NCBI GenBank assembly: GCA_022266195.1
Contig: WHVY01000001.1
Coordinates: 11,904,001-11,968,000, forward strand
Origin: Tetranychus cinnabarinus
Lineage: Eukaryota > Arthropoda > Arachnida > Trombidiformes > Tetranychidae
Direction of reading: 5' to 3'
DNA: 64,000 nucleotides
This document shows, in pieces, positions 1-14,731 of the stretch. A program made the translations under genes and the position numbers. The notes under the pieces were generated by a model that was given only the letters and a program-made list of their open reading frames with translations, made no database searches and was not told the origin of the DNA. Every line of letters starts with the position of its first letter. The first letter of the stretch is position 1.

Positions 1-3000
1 TGTCATCATCATCAGCATCTTTTCATTTTTGATGATAAACTTATTCCGGACATGGAATCGATTTTTATCACTCATATTTCATCCATATTAGGCTCAAGAA
101 ATGATATCAAAGTATGATAATGGTGAAGATTATGGTGTGATAAGGTGATGAACATGATTCTCATCTTCGTCATCTTCATCACCGCCATCACCATGCCTGA
201 TGATGAAGATGATGATGACATTTCTCTTTTACTAGCAACTCAAAGTGATTTGCAAATGACAGGGCGTCAAGCTAGGAAAAGGAAAGAGTTGTCACTAGGA
301 AAAAAGATGAGGAAAGTAAAAGTTTTGATACTGATGATGATCCTGATGGTGATAGTTGATGATGGTTGATGAGAATGAGAATGTAAATGACGATAAAAGT
401 AGATGATATTAATGATGATTACGAATTTTGTTATTGTTGTGTTAAAGCGAAGAAGAAAAAAAGCGAATGTATATTTCAATGGATCCCAAGAGGAATTGTT
501 TCGTTTCTTTCGCCAATTTAAGTGTGCCTTTCATTCATTTAGCATTGACCCAAAGCAGTTTAAAGCTTCTCAAAGAAGCTCAAGCTGAAAATGAAAATGA
601 AGATCATCAACATCATCATCATCATCAAGATCTTCTCACTGACACAAAAAAAAGAAAGAGAATGAGAGAAAGAATGAAAACTCCCTCGGGCCTAGTAACC
701 AGAGTCTTTCTGTTTCTCTGTCTTTTTTGTCTTGTTGTTACGCTGTTTTCCCCATTAGAAGTAAAATTGATGAATTGACCATCAATTGGATTGCATTTGG
801 AAAGAAAAGGAAAAGTTGTTTTCTGGTTTCATTGGACTTTTTCAGGACCATCAACATCATCAAGACCCATTCTGCTCACTTCCAAAATTTGGTTGGACAC
901 ATAAATCAACTCGATTCTCTCTCACTCTTACCACCCTCATCTTATGAGTCCTCCTAAAAATCTCCATCAATCAATTGTCAAACAACATCCACTGACTTTT
1001 CTTCCTTTTCTCTTCCTTCTTCTTTCTTCTCTCTCATCTTCTGTGATATATAATTAGACTCTTTCTTACAGAATATTATCATCATAATCATCATCAAGAT
1101 GAGAAGGTAATCATTGGTTGCCAAAATCTCTCTCAATCTTGCCAATATCATTACATCTTCTTATCCACTTTGCCTTCAATGTGTATTGATTACAGTATTA
1201 ACCACACGGATTAGATGGCAAATAAACAAATAAAATGTTTAACCTATTGGCCTTTTTTAAACATCAACTGTTATTATAAATTCACATCATCATTTGAAAG
1301 TCAATATCATATTCATCATCCAGAAGCATCAGCCAAAGTCAAGATCAAGGGAAATAATTTCAATATTTGATTTTCAATGTAAACAGGTTAACTGGTGTTA
1401 AGTGTTGGGTAACATTTTGGTGTTAATTGTTATTGATTAAATAGACAATTGTTTCGGTGAATCTCAATTGTTTATTGATTGTGTTAATCTGGATTGGAAG
1501 AGGAGAAAAATTGTTATTTCCTGAGTAAACAGGGTATTAATAAGATTTATTATTTCCGGAGGTCCTTGTTGATCCAATTTTGTTTTAATATCACTGACGA
1601 TTAGACGATTGGAAATGAGTATGATATTGAGATCGACAATTAATCGTTTAAATGAGTGACTTTAAATTGATTGTTAATTGATTGAACTGTTTTAAACCGA
1701 TCAAGACTTTGGTTCAAGTTTAAGTGTACTTTTGAGGTTAAATATAATGAGATTTTAATCAATCTTGATCAAGTAATAACAATCTTTTTCCCTTCACTTC
1801 TTTATATACTTTTTCAGTTGCTCCTTGGTTGAAGGGTAATTTTTGCTGTTGATAATAATGATGATAATAATCAAAGCATCATCAGGCTTTCAGCTTATAT
1901 TTGCAAACAAATGCAGCAACGACAATCAACAAGCAGCTGGTTTACAAAAAAAACATAATCACAAAAAAAAGGTTATTCATAATTGATTTGTTGGGCTAAT
2001 TATCATTGACAGTTTTGTCAGCTTTGCGCTGTTTTGTAACTAATTTTAATGAAAAATATAAATTAAATTGTGGGAAAGATATTATTGAGATTGGGAAAGA
2101 CTCATTGATAATAAAATCAGTAATCAGAATCTGTTAATGAATGCAAATTTACTCAAACTCAAATTCAAATTGGTGATCAAGTGAAAAGCCAAAAAAAGAT
2201 TGAAGAGAAAGACCAGAAATTTAGTTATCTTTTGATGTGTACGTCAAATAAATGTCAAAACCAAGTAATATCAATCTATCTAGATTGAAACCGTTTCCAT
2301 CATCATGAATTCATGGTGACCATCAACTTTGTCTGTGTCCTGCTTAATTCACATCTATCACCTTATGATGACACCAAGATGATGATGAAGGCGCTGTAAA
2401 AATGATGAGAAATAAATGAAGGCAAAGAAGCACATGATTTCACGTCAAAATGATGTTCATGTTTTGTTGCTGATGATGATTATGATGATGGTAATGGTGA
2501 AGAGGGAAGAGGGAAGAGAAAACTTTTGGAAAGGAAAAGTTGTCAAAAAATAGCTTATCCATTCTGTGGATGAAATTTGACATAAATCACAATTCATAAA
2601 TCAAGATTTACCTTTTCCTAGAATGACACTTTCTCATCAAACATTGACTGGCTGGATACCCATTTATTTTAAGTGAAACCTTTGAACCCACAAACGCATA
2701 CAAATCAATAGTTAATCACAGTGAGAGGTAGCATAACAAATAACAATAAATATAAATATTTGATTCAAATTGTTAAATTAAACATAACATTTGATGAAAA
2801 AACAAAATGGCAACTCAAGGAAATGAAAAAAGCACAGCCAAATGAATCATCCCTTTCCCTACCAGAAACCAACGGCGCCATTATTTGCCGGTAAAAGAGA
2901 AGGGACAATTTCATTATTACAATCTGTATAAACTATCATTATTGTATTTTTTTACAATTAACATAATAAATTAACTATTTTTGATTGAAATTTACTCTGC

Positions 3001-5862
3001 ATTACCATTAATAATCATTATATTGTTAATAATTATCAACATGTGAATTGAAATGGTAATGTTTATCAACGGAAATTGAAATACAAATTTGAAAGGCAAG
3101 AAAAAAGTGTATTTTTTTGTTGACTGTAAATTGTTGTTAATTTAAAATCGTGATTAACTTGAGGCAAATGATCATCATTCACTTTGTATTATTTTTTGTG
3201 TGTGTGTTCATTTCAAGCTCAAAAATATATTACATAAACTGGTAACAACATTGAAAAAGGACAACAACATTGAGAAACAATTTTTTGTTAATCATACAAA
3301 CAAACGGCAATAGCAACAATTGATTATTGTATTGTTAACACGGTTGAGTTAAATTAACTTGATTTGTTTCTCTTCATCCTCATCTCCATCCCATCATCAT
3401 CATCCTTTTGCACGCAAGTTAATCATGAAGTTATGAACGCAAGAACAACAAAAAAAGGTGAATGAAAATTAAGATTTGGTTAACCTTAATCAATATTAAA
3501 CCAGTGAACACAAAAATACTGAACAGTTAAAAACGTTTTTTCCCTGCAATTCACAATAATGACTATCGCCAAATGATAACAAGAAAGGAAGACGAATACC
3601 ATGATGATAATGATGATCAACTGATCCATCATCATCTCAACAGGATTGTACATCATTTAAACTATTTACTGTGGATGTAAAATATCAATTTACCTTGAGG
3701 ATAAACAAAGTCACTTTTGTTGTTTTGTGTTTCTCCTCGTTACCGGTTTTCTCATTGTATTTTAACTAACATTGATTGATTTAATGATATCATTGTTGTT
3801 AACTGTTGTTTGTTAAGTTAAACCTTTCAGGTGAAAATGATTATTAATGGTTAACTAGTTAATCGTTTTGTTTGAAATTTTGGTGAAGTTACCAGTTTTT
3901 TGCCTGGTTTTAAAGGTTTACCAGTAAAAAGGCATTTTATAAATTCAAGAGTTGAATGGTTTTTGGGTAAATGAGATTTTATTTGTTTTTTCAATTTGAC
4001 CAGAATCTTTTGTTTCATCATGATTTAGGTTCAACAATTTGCTTATCAACCCATTTAATATTAAATTATCTGTTGCATTTCAATGATTAAATCTAATTGG
4101 GATCAATTGACATCATTTGAGGCTAATTTTTCAAGATTTAAAAGATGACTATCTAAATGTAATGGCAAAGATTTATTAAAAGGTGATTGATGGTCAATAA
4201 TTGAGTGAATCAAGGGACGAGAAGAAACATGATCAAGATGAGGATCGACATGAAGATGAGCTAAAATGAAGATGATGGTGGTGAAAATGGTGATCAAATT
4301 GTGAAACTGAAATGATACTTATGCCATTATTATGATGATTATGATTACTATTGAAAGGAGAGTGGGAAGTTGAGCTTTGAAAGGAGGGAGAAAAGGCCAA
4401 GTGAAAATTTACCCCCAGGTAAAACTGGGGCTGTCAAAGTAACAATATTCACAAATTTTACCTTTAAGCCATTTTAATGTTCAAATCTCAAAGGAAACAA
4501 GAAATCATCATTCTTATTTACTTTCTTTTTTATCATCATTTCTCTCATTCTCAGTCTCTGTACATTATAATAAGTATTAAGTATTTTTCATCAAATTTTA
4601 ATGACATTTTGATGGAAGAAGACGATCAAGATGAGAGATGACAAACGGCCAAAGATGATGCCTCATCATGATGATGGTTTCATGTCAAAACGGTTTATCA
4701 TTTAATATTAAATGTTAAGTAATTTTCGCGTTCTCTTCATGGTGACAAATCAATGATGAATTGAACATTTAATTGAAGATATTCATCATCATTTATATTG
4801 ACTATCTATCAGTGAACGTAACTTTGAAGCAAAAAATTAAGTAACTTGAAAGACCAGAAAGACTTGAAATAATTGTTAATCAGTAATAATTAATTTAACT
4901 TTTGCTCTCCTTTTTTCCCAAACTCTAATCACACGAAAAGGTATAAATTTAATTATCACTTGTGTGTATCAAGTTATTAACACAACACACATGAAACTTT
5001 ATCATAATCTTGATAATAATCTTGAGAATCAACTGAAACTTGATCAATTTTGATCAACCTGAAGAAACAGAAAGGTTGAAAAGTTAATTTTGCTCAATTT
5101 CAATTTTGACTTCAATTGATTAAAATGTCAACAAATAGGTAAGCAAATTGTGAGGAAAAAAATTGAGAAAAAAATCTTTTCTTTTCTTTCTTACAACATT
5201 GAGTTGATTGGAAAGATTCAATTGAGGACAATTGGAAACTCGAGGAATTATCTGAATTTTTGCAAAATGAATTTGCAAATTAAACAAATCTGAAAACTGA
5301 AAGCTCAAGAGACTTTTATTCAATAATAATAATGAAAAGATGAAACAGAAAAAAAGTTGAGGGAATCAGATTGGGAGTGAAAATGGGAGTTTTGTTTGCA
5401 TTCCTGGTTTAAGAAATAAAAGTTAAACATTTTTTTACTCCACATTCAGTTGATAACTTTTTCTGATTCCGTTTTTTCTCCTTTGAATGGTGAAAATTTA
5501 CACCGAAAGAGTTGATGAGACAAAAAGGGGATGAAAGTGGGAGTCGAATGATATTATAACTTAAAAATGGGATCGATATTTTGGTTGTAATTTTGCTTTC
5601 ATTATTTTCCTTTCTTTCCAGCTTTTTCTCGAGTTGTATTGAGGAGTTGAAATTGATAAGAAATGACAGGGAATAAGAAGATTTTGATGTTGATGATGTT
5701 GATGTTGATGATAATGATGATGAGAAGGAATAAAGAGGGCGCTAGAATGGATGATAAGCAACGAGTTACGGTTCATCATTGGAAGCAATTTGTCCCCTGA
5801 GAGAAGTTGATGAATACTCTTTTCTTATTCTTTTAGCTTAACTTGTCTTTTCTTTTTCATGA

Positions 5863-5907
5863 TGATGATGATGATGATCATTATTATTATGATCATCATC
5901 ATCATCA
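5863..5907. repeat. Perfect trinucleotide hairpin (TGA/TCA arms)
   Basis: A run of TGA repeats (5863-5881) is followed by a short TAT-rich spacer and then by its reverse complement (5889-5907), giving arms of about 19 bp. It can extrude as a cruciform or fold as an RNA hairpin inside the teashirt intron. It is probably a by-product of trinucleotide expansion in both orientations. Confidence 0.6.
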
Positions 5908-8900
5908 ATGGTGGTTGTTTAACTGAACAAAAATAATATGAGCAAATATATCATTGAAAGTCATCATCATTATGAGTGAGCTGCTTTTAAATTGGCCTCC
6001 TTCTGATTCTTGATTAAGTCACCAAGTCGTTAAATGATAAAAATCAATACACAGTTTAGATGAAAATAAATGTTCATTTCATTATTATCTTCATGGAGAG
6101 TGATGAGAATGATGGAAATAATGAGAGTTATGATGATAACGATACAATTGATTACAATGTTTTTGTTTTCAGTTTCAAATCTTTTTCATGTTAATCGCAT
6201 TTTCCCTGCTTTTTTGCATTCCACATTTCAATGAATTTTATCATGGATCAATGATGTCAACAAAAATATACAAAGATGAGTAAAGATTAAAACTCGCTTC
6301 TTTGTCATTCAAAATATTATGATTATTGCTGTTTGATTGATCTTACAATGTTTGTTTTGTTCAACAGCAAATTTCAAGCCTGTCAGTGGTTTGATTGAAA
6401 CATTTTTTCTTGCTTTTTGACTCAACATTTACCTTCAACACCTGAAATGATGTAAAGTTGTTTAAAAAATGTACGATTATGTATCAATAATTGTGACTCT
6501 AATTGAATCTAACAACTTGATGTTTGATTATCTTTAACCAAACTGAATGAAATGGTTTTATTCAACAAAATTGCTCACTTTTATTGAATAAAATTCAGCA
6601 TGAAAAGCAAGAAACAAAATTTATTCAATACAGAGTGTTTCAAAATATTGTGAATGGTTGACTTTTGCATTTCTTACTCTCAATTGAAACTGATTGTTCA
6701 GAGTTTCAACTTTTATGAACATTCAACTAAATACAAGTTTTGAATAGAAGTTCGTCAAATGTTATTGATTCTGATGAAAGGTACACAGGTGCATTCATCT
6801 TCAGAATCGATATGCTCTCTGATCCGATTGTAATGGAGGCTTAATTTAGTTTGCCAAATTCAATTTGTTCAGCAGCTATTGCAGCTCGATGAACTGTTGA
6901 TCGATGAAATGGTTCACTCGTTTAAGCTGTAAACTACTATTAAGTCCAAAAATCACGAAAATCATTCAAAGACTTCTTCGGATTCGATGATAAACCGACT
7001 TATATCTTCATATAAGCGCAATATTTTTAGACAACACTTTGCAAGGATTGAGCTGACTCTCATAAAACATCGTTAATTCAACTGAACCAATGCTGCAATT
7101 ACAATCCTCTTTAAGGGTTTGGTCAAGCTCTTAATCAACTTAAGATAATTGACCGCAATAACGAACACATTGTAACAATTTAATTCTGCTAAAGGGTTGA
7201 GATTTTTTTCTTTTTCATTTCATTATCAATCTTTACTTGATTAGTATATTTTTTGAGTTGCTATTTGATCTTTTCGTTGCAATTATTGAGTTTGATCTTG
7301 GAGTGAACATTTGATTTGATTGTTGGCCAAAAACGTAGGATTGATTGAATATTAAATATTGTCGGATGAAAAGAAAGGTTAATAAAGATGAAGAATGATT
7401 GAAGCCAAAGAGGCAATAAGATGACATTTTGACAATGTTTGATGTTCGATTGTCGATCAATCGATATGTCAGATAAATTTCAGATCATCATTGAGATAAA
7501 CAGTAATAACAAGAAGAACATCAAGAGCTTATTTCTGATGTTTTTGTTTCATCTTCTTCATCTTGTTGTCTTGAAAAGGACGATATAAAGATGAAGAAGA
7601 TGATGGTTAAAGATGATGACAATAGATTCCTGGTTGTTCCAATAAAATTGTATACATTCATCAATCTATTGCTCTGTTTTTCTTGTCTTTCAACTTTTTT
7701 CTTCTTCTTCTTCTTTGAGTATTTTGTTTTCTCATCATCAACATCATTTCCCCATCTTCATCATCTTCATCCATTCCTGTTGACCTACAAAAAGGTTCAT
7801 AGAATCATGTTCAATACCATTAATATCAATCCTCTTCACCTTATGTTAAAGTTACATGTTTGGTTTTCCCTTTCAAAGTGTCAAACAAGCAAAAGCAAAA
7901 CATCAGAATTATCATCATTAACAGTGCATACACATTGGCCAACACAACGAATCAAGATGAAGATAAGGGAAGATTAGGGATGATGATGATGATGATGAAG
8001 GGAAAAACAACAGTTATCAACAAGAAAGCCATCAATAACCTAACCCGAAATGGACAAAATAATACAAAATGGAAAAGGTAAAAATTTTTCACTTTTTTTG
8101 TCCGCCTTTTTTACTCTGTGATTTATTGCAATTACAAAGTAAATGGTTGGGTCAATGGATGATGGGAATGATGATGAAGAGTAGATGAATAACATAAAAA
8201 TGAATATATCATGACAGAGTCTAATATTTCATAAGCACACTGAGTTGATTGAAGAGGGAGAAGAGGGTATTATGAGGAATCATTGGGATGATAATGAAAG
8301 TTCATTTGAAATGTGAATGAAAACAGGCTTCAAACAAACGACCTAGTCAATTCAACCCACGTAATTTCACTATCAATTATTAAATGAATGTTAACATCTT
8401 TCATCCTTTTCTCATCTTCACTCTCTTCATTATCATCTTCTTCTCTTCATTTTAATGGATCTTTTGTTTTTTTTCCTCCAATTTTTTTCTTCATCATTTT
8501 TCTTCTTAAATCAATATTATCTTCAAAGTTTCATTATACTTTTCTTGTTCCCTTTTTCATCCATTTGCTTCCCAAATTTAAAAGGTAATCAAACTGATGA
8601 TGATAATGATGATGATAATAAGGATATTGATTGAAGATGTCAAATGTAATGAGAAAAATGTTATTAAATGATTGTTCAAATCAATTAATCATTTGTCTTC
8701 TTCTTTATTCGCATTAACAATTACATCTCAAGATGAATTATCAATTTCAATATCAAATGACGGCAGCACAAATGATTAACTAAATGCTTGTAAACCTTGA
8801 GCAAAAATTAAACAATTTAAATTGTTATTGAGTAAAATTAACAAATCTTTTACTTGGGCTTAGCAATTTTGTTCAGCTTTCATTTTGTTTCATTAAATCA

Positions 8901-10688
8901 GTTGCAAGAAAAGGTAAAGGTTGAACATCAACATTTGCATAACATTAACAATGAATTATTGGTTTAAATGTAGCCAAGATGCAAAAGTGTAATTTAAAAA
9001 ACACATTTTTACTCATTCTAATTAACATGCAATCTTTAAATATTACAATTGAATTGAACTTCGGGAAACAATCATAATTTATGGATCATGAAAGGCAATT
9101 GATTGAGATTATACAAATATACATATAAAAATCAATCAAAGAGTTGAAAGTGAATTGTTAATTTTTTGGTTAGCTGACTTGTTTATTAACTTAATCTGTA
9201 TTCATGATAATTGTCAATTCAACAATTTAACTTTTTTTCCAGGTTAAAGGGCTCTTCCAATTGAACACCTTAAACATTGCAAATAACCATTTGATATTAG
9301 CATAAGTCAATAAATCAGGGAATTTGGGAATTAAATCAGTCAAATATAATAATATAATGATCATCATTTTCTTATCGCTTTAATTAATCAAATGAGAAGC
9401 AAAAAAAGGCTGCAAAAATGATTATAGTTGGGCAAACTGATTAATTTGGATTATGATTTACAGCTGATTTAGGTTTGAATTTTCAAGGGAAAAAATGGTT
9501 AAAACGCCAACTCTGAGCAGACAAGAAGTTGAAGAAAAAAAGTTCATAAATCAGTGAAATGAATAAATAACATTATAATAATGAATGAGACTAATAATTC
9601 TGGGAAAGATGAAAAGTAAAGTTCTCATGGATCAGCCCTTAACCAAGTCACCTCATCTCACCTAGAGAGTTGATCGTTTAGGTCAAACTTTAAGGCATTG
9701 TCAGGCCTCTCTGCATCATCCTTCATCCCACCTACCAACTTCATTTAAATCATCATTCATCAATTCATTTGAAACTGATAAGATGATGGATCAATCTCAA
9801 CTCAGACCTTGAAGTTTGTACAATGGAAGTTCTGAATTCAGATGGAATGATAAAGATTGTATTAATGATTGAAATCAATTGATCATTTCATTTGAAAATG
9901 TTTCTCTTCTTCTGTTTAATTGTAAAGATTTTGTTAATTTGCAAAAACCTTTGAATGCATGAAAAATTGCAAATTGAAATGATAATAAACTTTAAATAAT
10001 AAACTTTTCCGTTTTTATGATAATCATTAGCTACAGCAAAAGAAATATATCTTTTGAAACCTTCGTGATTAAATGATATAGCTGAAACTAAATTAATTAA
10101 ACACCGAATGTTCAACATTTCAAAAGTGAATCTTGATTAACCAACTCAAAGGGAAAAAGAGGATTCCAATGAGATTTTACTTTCTCACGGCTATTCAATC
10201 CTGATCATCATTGCAAACCATCATCATAATCATCATCTTGATCATGTTAAAGATCAAGTCATTCATCAAGTTGTAATAATAAATTTGAAATGAACAGAAG
10301 AAGAAATATTTTTCAAATTGAAAATCAATTATAATGAGCGTAAAAAAAAGGTAAAAAACAAAACAGGTCAACTAAGCTCACCTTTACCAGATCGACATGC
10401 ATTTTCATACCTTTTAATGTAACAACAAATTAGGCCGATACCCACTATTATCGATATTAGATTAAATAGATAATATGTAATAATTATGTTAATTTGATTG
10501 TTGAACAAAATGTAATGACCAGGTTAACTTGGCCTGGTGTTTGATACTGCAAGATGGTTAAAAGACTAATACTGTTTTAAGACAACAGAAACGTTCTTGC
10601 AACGTTATTATTATCATCATTTATTATCATCTTAAAGGTAAATAGATTGAAAGACAAATAATTAGACAGACTGACAGGTAAAAGGGAA

Positions 10689-10809
10689 GAAAGAGCAAGA
10701 TAGAATCTATCTTCTTCTTTCTTTTTCTTCTCTTGTTTTCAGGAAAAGAAAGAGAAGAGAAGAAGAAAAAAAAAGATAAATCATTCTATCTTCTGTCAGC
10801 TTTGCTTTC
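10689..10809. other. Long imperfect hairpin, polypyrimidine/polypurine arms
   Basis: The left arm (10689-10736, with AGATAGAAT followed by a C/T-rich tract) pairs imperfectly with the right arm (10743-10809, a G/A-rich tract followed by ATTCTATCTTCTG). The outer GAAAG and CTTTC ends also pair. Total arm length is about 50 nt with bulges. It could be a chance product of opposed purine tracts, a relic of an inverted duplication, or a hairpin RNA; no function is claimed. Confidence 0.4.
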
Positions 10810-13800
10810 GCTCGTTAGTTTCATGATCGTCAATAACAAAAAATTGACGCTTTAAGCGTAAATCATTATCAACATTAAATCTTTTCAATTTCAACATTTT
10901 CCTTTTCTTCAACATTAAACAATTTGCTAATCAAATTTCTGCTGCTAAGACCATCAAGATAATTTATTAATTAAATTAACGAAACAATTGAGTTCACTGA
11001 ATTTACTACCAAACTTGTTTGTCTCAAAACAAAGATATTAATATTATGGCGAGAGAACAAAAAATTGAGCCGCAAAATTGACTTGCGATTATCAGTTCCG
11101 TGATTGTTCATCAATTGATTGTTAACATTATACGCTCACGGAAGCATATTTTACCCTTTAAAGTAGCTGCTACTTAATCATATCGCCATTATTATCATGT
11201 TTTAAACAATTTCAATTTGGTTAACAAAATGATATTCATTTTGTATTCTTTGCCTTTTTTCACTCTGAACATTCTGAACTATTTGCATGATTTAAAATTA
11301 GTTGAATGTTGGAGAAAAGGAGGAAATTTTGTGATTTTGATAAACCATTAAAATTGAAATGATCATTGATCAAATGTGAACATCATCAATTTAAGTTTAA
11401 CTGATCATGTTGATGATCAACTGACCAAAATCAAATTGTTGGGTTATGTTGGACAACAATAATAACAACTGCTAAGTCCAGTTATTTATGATTTGTCAAA
11501 AAATCTTTTTTCGACCTTTTTTTTCCTTCATTTACAACAAGTTATCAGTGAAAATATTGGAACACAAATAAAGGAGGGAAAAAAGCAGAGGAAGAAAAGA
11601 AGCATTTTTTGCTCTCTTTTTTTTTCTTGGATAACTTTTTGTGTTATAATGTTTGTTACACTTTTTTTCATCCTCATCTTCATCGCCTTTTCGCCTCCTT
11701 TGCTTCATGGGTTGGGACTTCAAAGGAATATAAATCATGGCCTATTGGATGAACAAGATGAACAAGAATGACAATTGGCTTACCTGTAGATATATAACAC
11801 TGAAAGACACACAACACACATAGAGAGATACACATAAAGGTAAACTAACAAAAGATTGAAAAAAAAGGTTAGCTTAAAATGTGACAGAAATTTGAGTAAA
11901 ATCGATCATTCCTTTGGGTTTGAACGACAAGGAAGGAGAAAGACATTTCATCATTATTTTCATTACTATTATAATCATCATCAGCAACAACAGCATCGTT
12001 ATCATCATCATCATCATTCTCATCTTCAAAACTAACACAAGAACTGGAGAGAGAGAGAAAAAAAAGGTTAAAAGAAAAACTGATTTTAATGGTTTTTAAA
12101 ACATGAACAACTACAATAAGTTGAATGATGACTTTGCTTCCTATTTTAACGAAACCCTTTCAATACACAAAGATGATAATGATGATCAGGATGACTTTTC
12201 TTTCTTTTCTTACCCAATCACCTTTAAGTTAACAAAACTGACCAATACATATTCAAATTTCAGCTCAAAGCTGACACAAATGAGCGCAAAGAAGAGTAAA
12301 CATGAAAAAAAGCAAAATGTCTTCTCTCTTCATCTTCATCTTCTTTTCACCTTTACTTTCTTCATCCCTTAAGGGGTTAACTTACTCTTTACCTTTTACT
12401 CTCTTTTTTCATCTCTTTTATCTTCCATCTTCTTCGACAGGTTTTCTTGTTGTGATTGGTTGATTGAAAAGGATTAAGACTGTAAGGTTGTTAAACAGGT
12501 TAAAATGATGTTAATTATTTTACCTTTTTTTGTCTGTTCAAATTGATATTCCAATGAAATTAAGTCAAATATTACATCAATCTTACTCTTAATGCGAGTT
12601 AATAAGATAATGATTAACTTAATCGTAAGATTATCTTCTGCTAAATGGTTAGACATTGCTATTTACCTTGAAAATGATAGGAAAAATTGTTGATCATTTT
12701 ACTTGTTTTACTTAAAAAAACCTTATAACAATTGATCATCTTTAATAGTTTCAACGTTATTTTTGAGTGACATGAAAAGTACAAAAGGCAAAATGATATT
12801 AATTCATTGCTGGATTGCTGGGAATTGCATTAATGATAATAATAGTAAGTTATTCTGTAAAGTATTAATATCACTTTCATGATCATAAATTAACAGATAA
12901 TATGCATATGAAAAAGCGTATATACAAAGTGTATTAAAAAACGAAAGCCAAAAAAGGACAAAATGAAGCTAAATAATGATGATGATAATGATGATGGTGA
13001 TGGTTAACAAAATGGTGGGCAAAATGATTAATTGTTGATTCAAAGGGACGATTAGTTAAATTCACCAAAGCGAAGCAATAGTCATCTGAACTTCGATGAA
13101 GCAGATAACCGTATCAAATAATACATAATAGTGAGAGACAGACACAAAGCAAGGAACGCATTCAAATCTTTACCTTTACAAAAAGAGACTGGAAAAGGCC
13201 AAAAATGCTGAGACAGTTTAATGTATTTATGCAAAACCATTGATCAAATGTAATAACAAATTGATCGGGAGTAAAGAAGGCAAAGTTTCAATTTAACTTT
13301 TTCAATTGTAAATCATTAATAATAATCACAACAATCTGAATCAACAATCAACAATTTGTACAGATCAATGTGAAAGCTTGACTAACATTTGAATCAAACA
13401 TGGAAAGGTAAAAAATGGTTCAACAAATAAACATGAAAATGGTGAAGATGATGACAAAAAAAGTAACACACACACACAAAAAAAGCCTGAAATTAGTCTT
13501 TTGACATACGCTTTGACCTTTTCTGGTGATTGTTGGTGATGCTGATAATGATGATGAGGATGATGGTGATGGTGATGATGAAAATGATGATAAATATAAA
13601 TAACAGTTTACAATAGTTTTGCCTTTTTCCCGTCAAGTTATCAAGCAAAAAATAATCATTCCAATTTGGTATTCAAAGAAGATGAAGAAGAAGAAGCCAA
13701 TTGAATGAAGATTGATGGATTTTTTGGTAGCCTTTTCATTCATTTGCTTTTTCCTCGGCTTTCTCTTCATCCTCATCATCCTTCTTCGTCTTCGTCTTCT

Positions 13801-14731
13801 TTCTTCAATGATCAGGTTATTAAGGAAGAGAAAGAAATGATTTACAATTGATTGACGAATTGGTGACTTTCAATTGATTCATTGTTAATCTGTGTTTGCA
13901 TGTTTAAGGTTAATTATCTTCATTACCTTTTCAGCTTTTACCTTTAAATATCATTCAAATGCACATGGATCTACCTTTCAAGATAACTTTACATTGAAAT
14001 GATAATAATAATAAGTCTTTGCTGTTGCCTGCAATAATTATTCAAATTGTTATTATATGAACAAATTGTGTGTGAAAAGTTGAAAATTTTTGCTAATCAA
14101 TAAAATTGTTCAATATTTAATTGTATCACGTTCAACATTTCACTTTTAATTGTGTTTTTTAGGTTCAAATGTTAAGGTTAATTAATGTTAACTTTTCTAC
14201 TTTCCATTGATTAGACCAATCAAGGTACGATTAATTGAATATTTCATTTTTTTGTTAATTTTTGTCTGTTCAATTATGGAATCGAAGAAAGGTTTTTCAT
14301 GAAAATTGTCCAATAATGTAATGCTAAATGAAATGCGAAAGGTTGTTAACAACTTAAGGTTACTGTTATCATCATGATAATGATGAGTGCAAATGATGAA
14401 AATTGAAACGCAATTGAGTGTAATAATATTATTATTAACGTTGATTATTACCATTACATTTGATTGATGTGGTTATAAGTGGGTGAGAATCTGAATCTAC
14501 TTTAAGCTTTTTTCCCCTTCTTTTCATCATTCTTCTTCTTGTGCTTTTCCTTGTTCATCATCATAGCACTCATCTTTATGGTCAACTGAAAATCATGCAT
14601 TTTCATTGGTGAACAGAGGAAATGAGAGTCATTTTTGGTATCCATCAACACGCAGTGATGGTAACAGCAAAGTAGATGACTTTTGTTAATAGTCAACAAG
14701 TGTTGATTAAAAGGAAAAGGGTTTAACTTAC

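Larger units (their letters stand above)
1..14731 (-). other. Large repeat-rich intron of the teashirt-like gene (3' side outside window)
   Basis: The coding exon ending at 14732 has a GTAAGT donor on the minus strand, and no continuation of the gene (next zinc finger) is visible to its left. This stretch is therefore best read as intron of at least 14.7 kb. It is AT-rich and crowded with ATG/CAT trinucleotide runs, for example near 602-630, 5861-5907, 7978-8000 and 13540-13600, plus a CA run near 13469-13480. Open frames here (467-778, 7591-7977, 11493-11771) are low complexity and follow the repeats. A less repetitive stretch lies at about 6780-7200. I see no convincing gene; regulatory elements of teashirt could be here but cannot be recognised by eye. 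Confidence 0.6.

Noticed and set aside
467..778. 103-codon plus-strand frame
   Set aside because: His/Asp-rich repeat-driven composition, no domain, no splice context matched; likely chance within repeat-rich intron.
7591..7977. 128-codon plus-strand frame with hydrophobic stretch
   Set aside because: Low-complexity Phe/Ser/His runs derive from TTC and CAT repeats; no homology recognised.
11493..11771. 92-codon frame resembling a small membrane protein
   Set aside because: Overlaps an equally open antisense frame, low complexity, no promoter or splice evidence.
14502..14731. C-terminal extension of the teashirt frame (about 76 codons)
   Set aside because: Lies beyond a strong GTAAGT donor placed exactly where the family's second zinc finger should continue; it is intron read-through.
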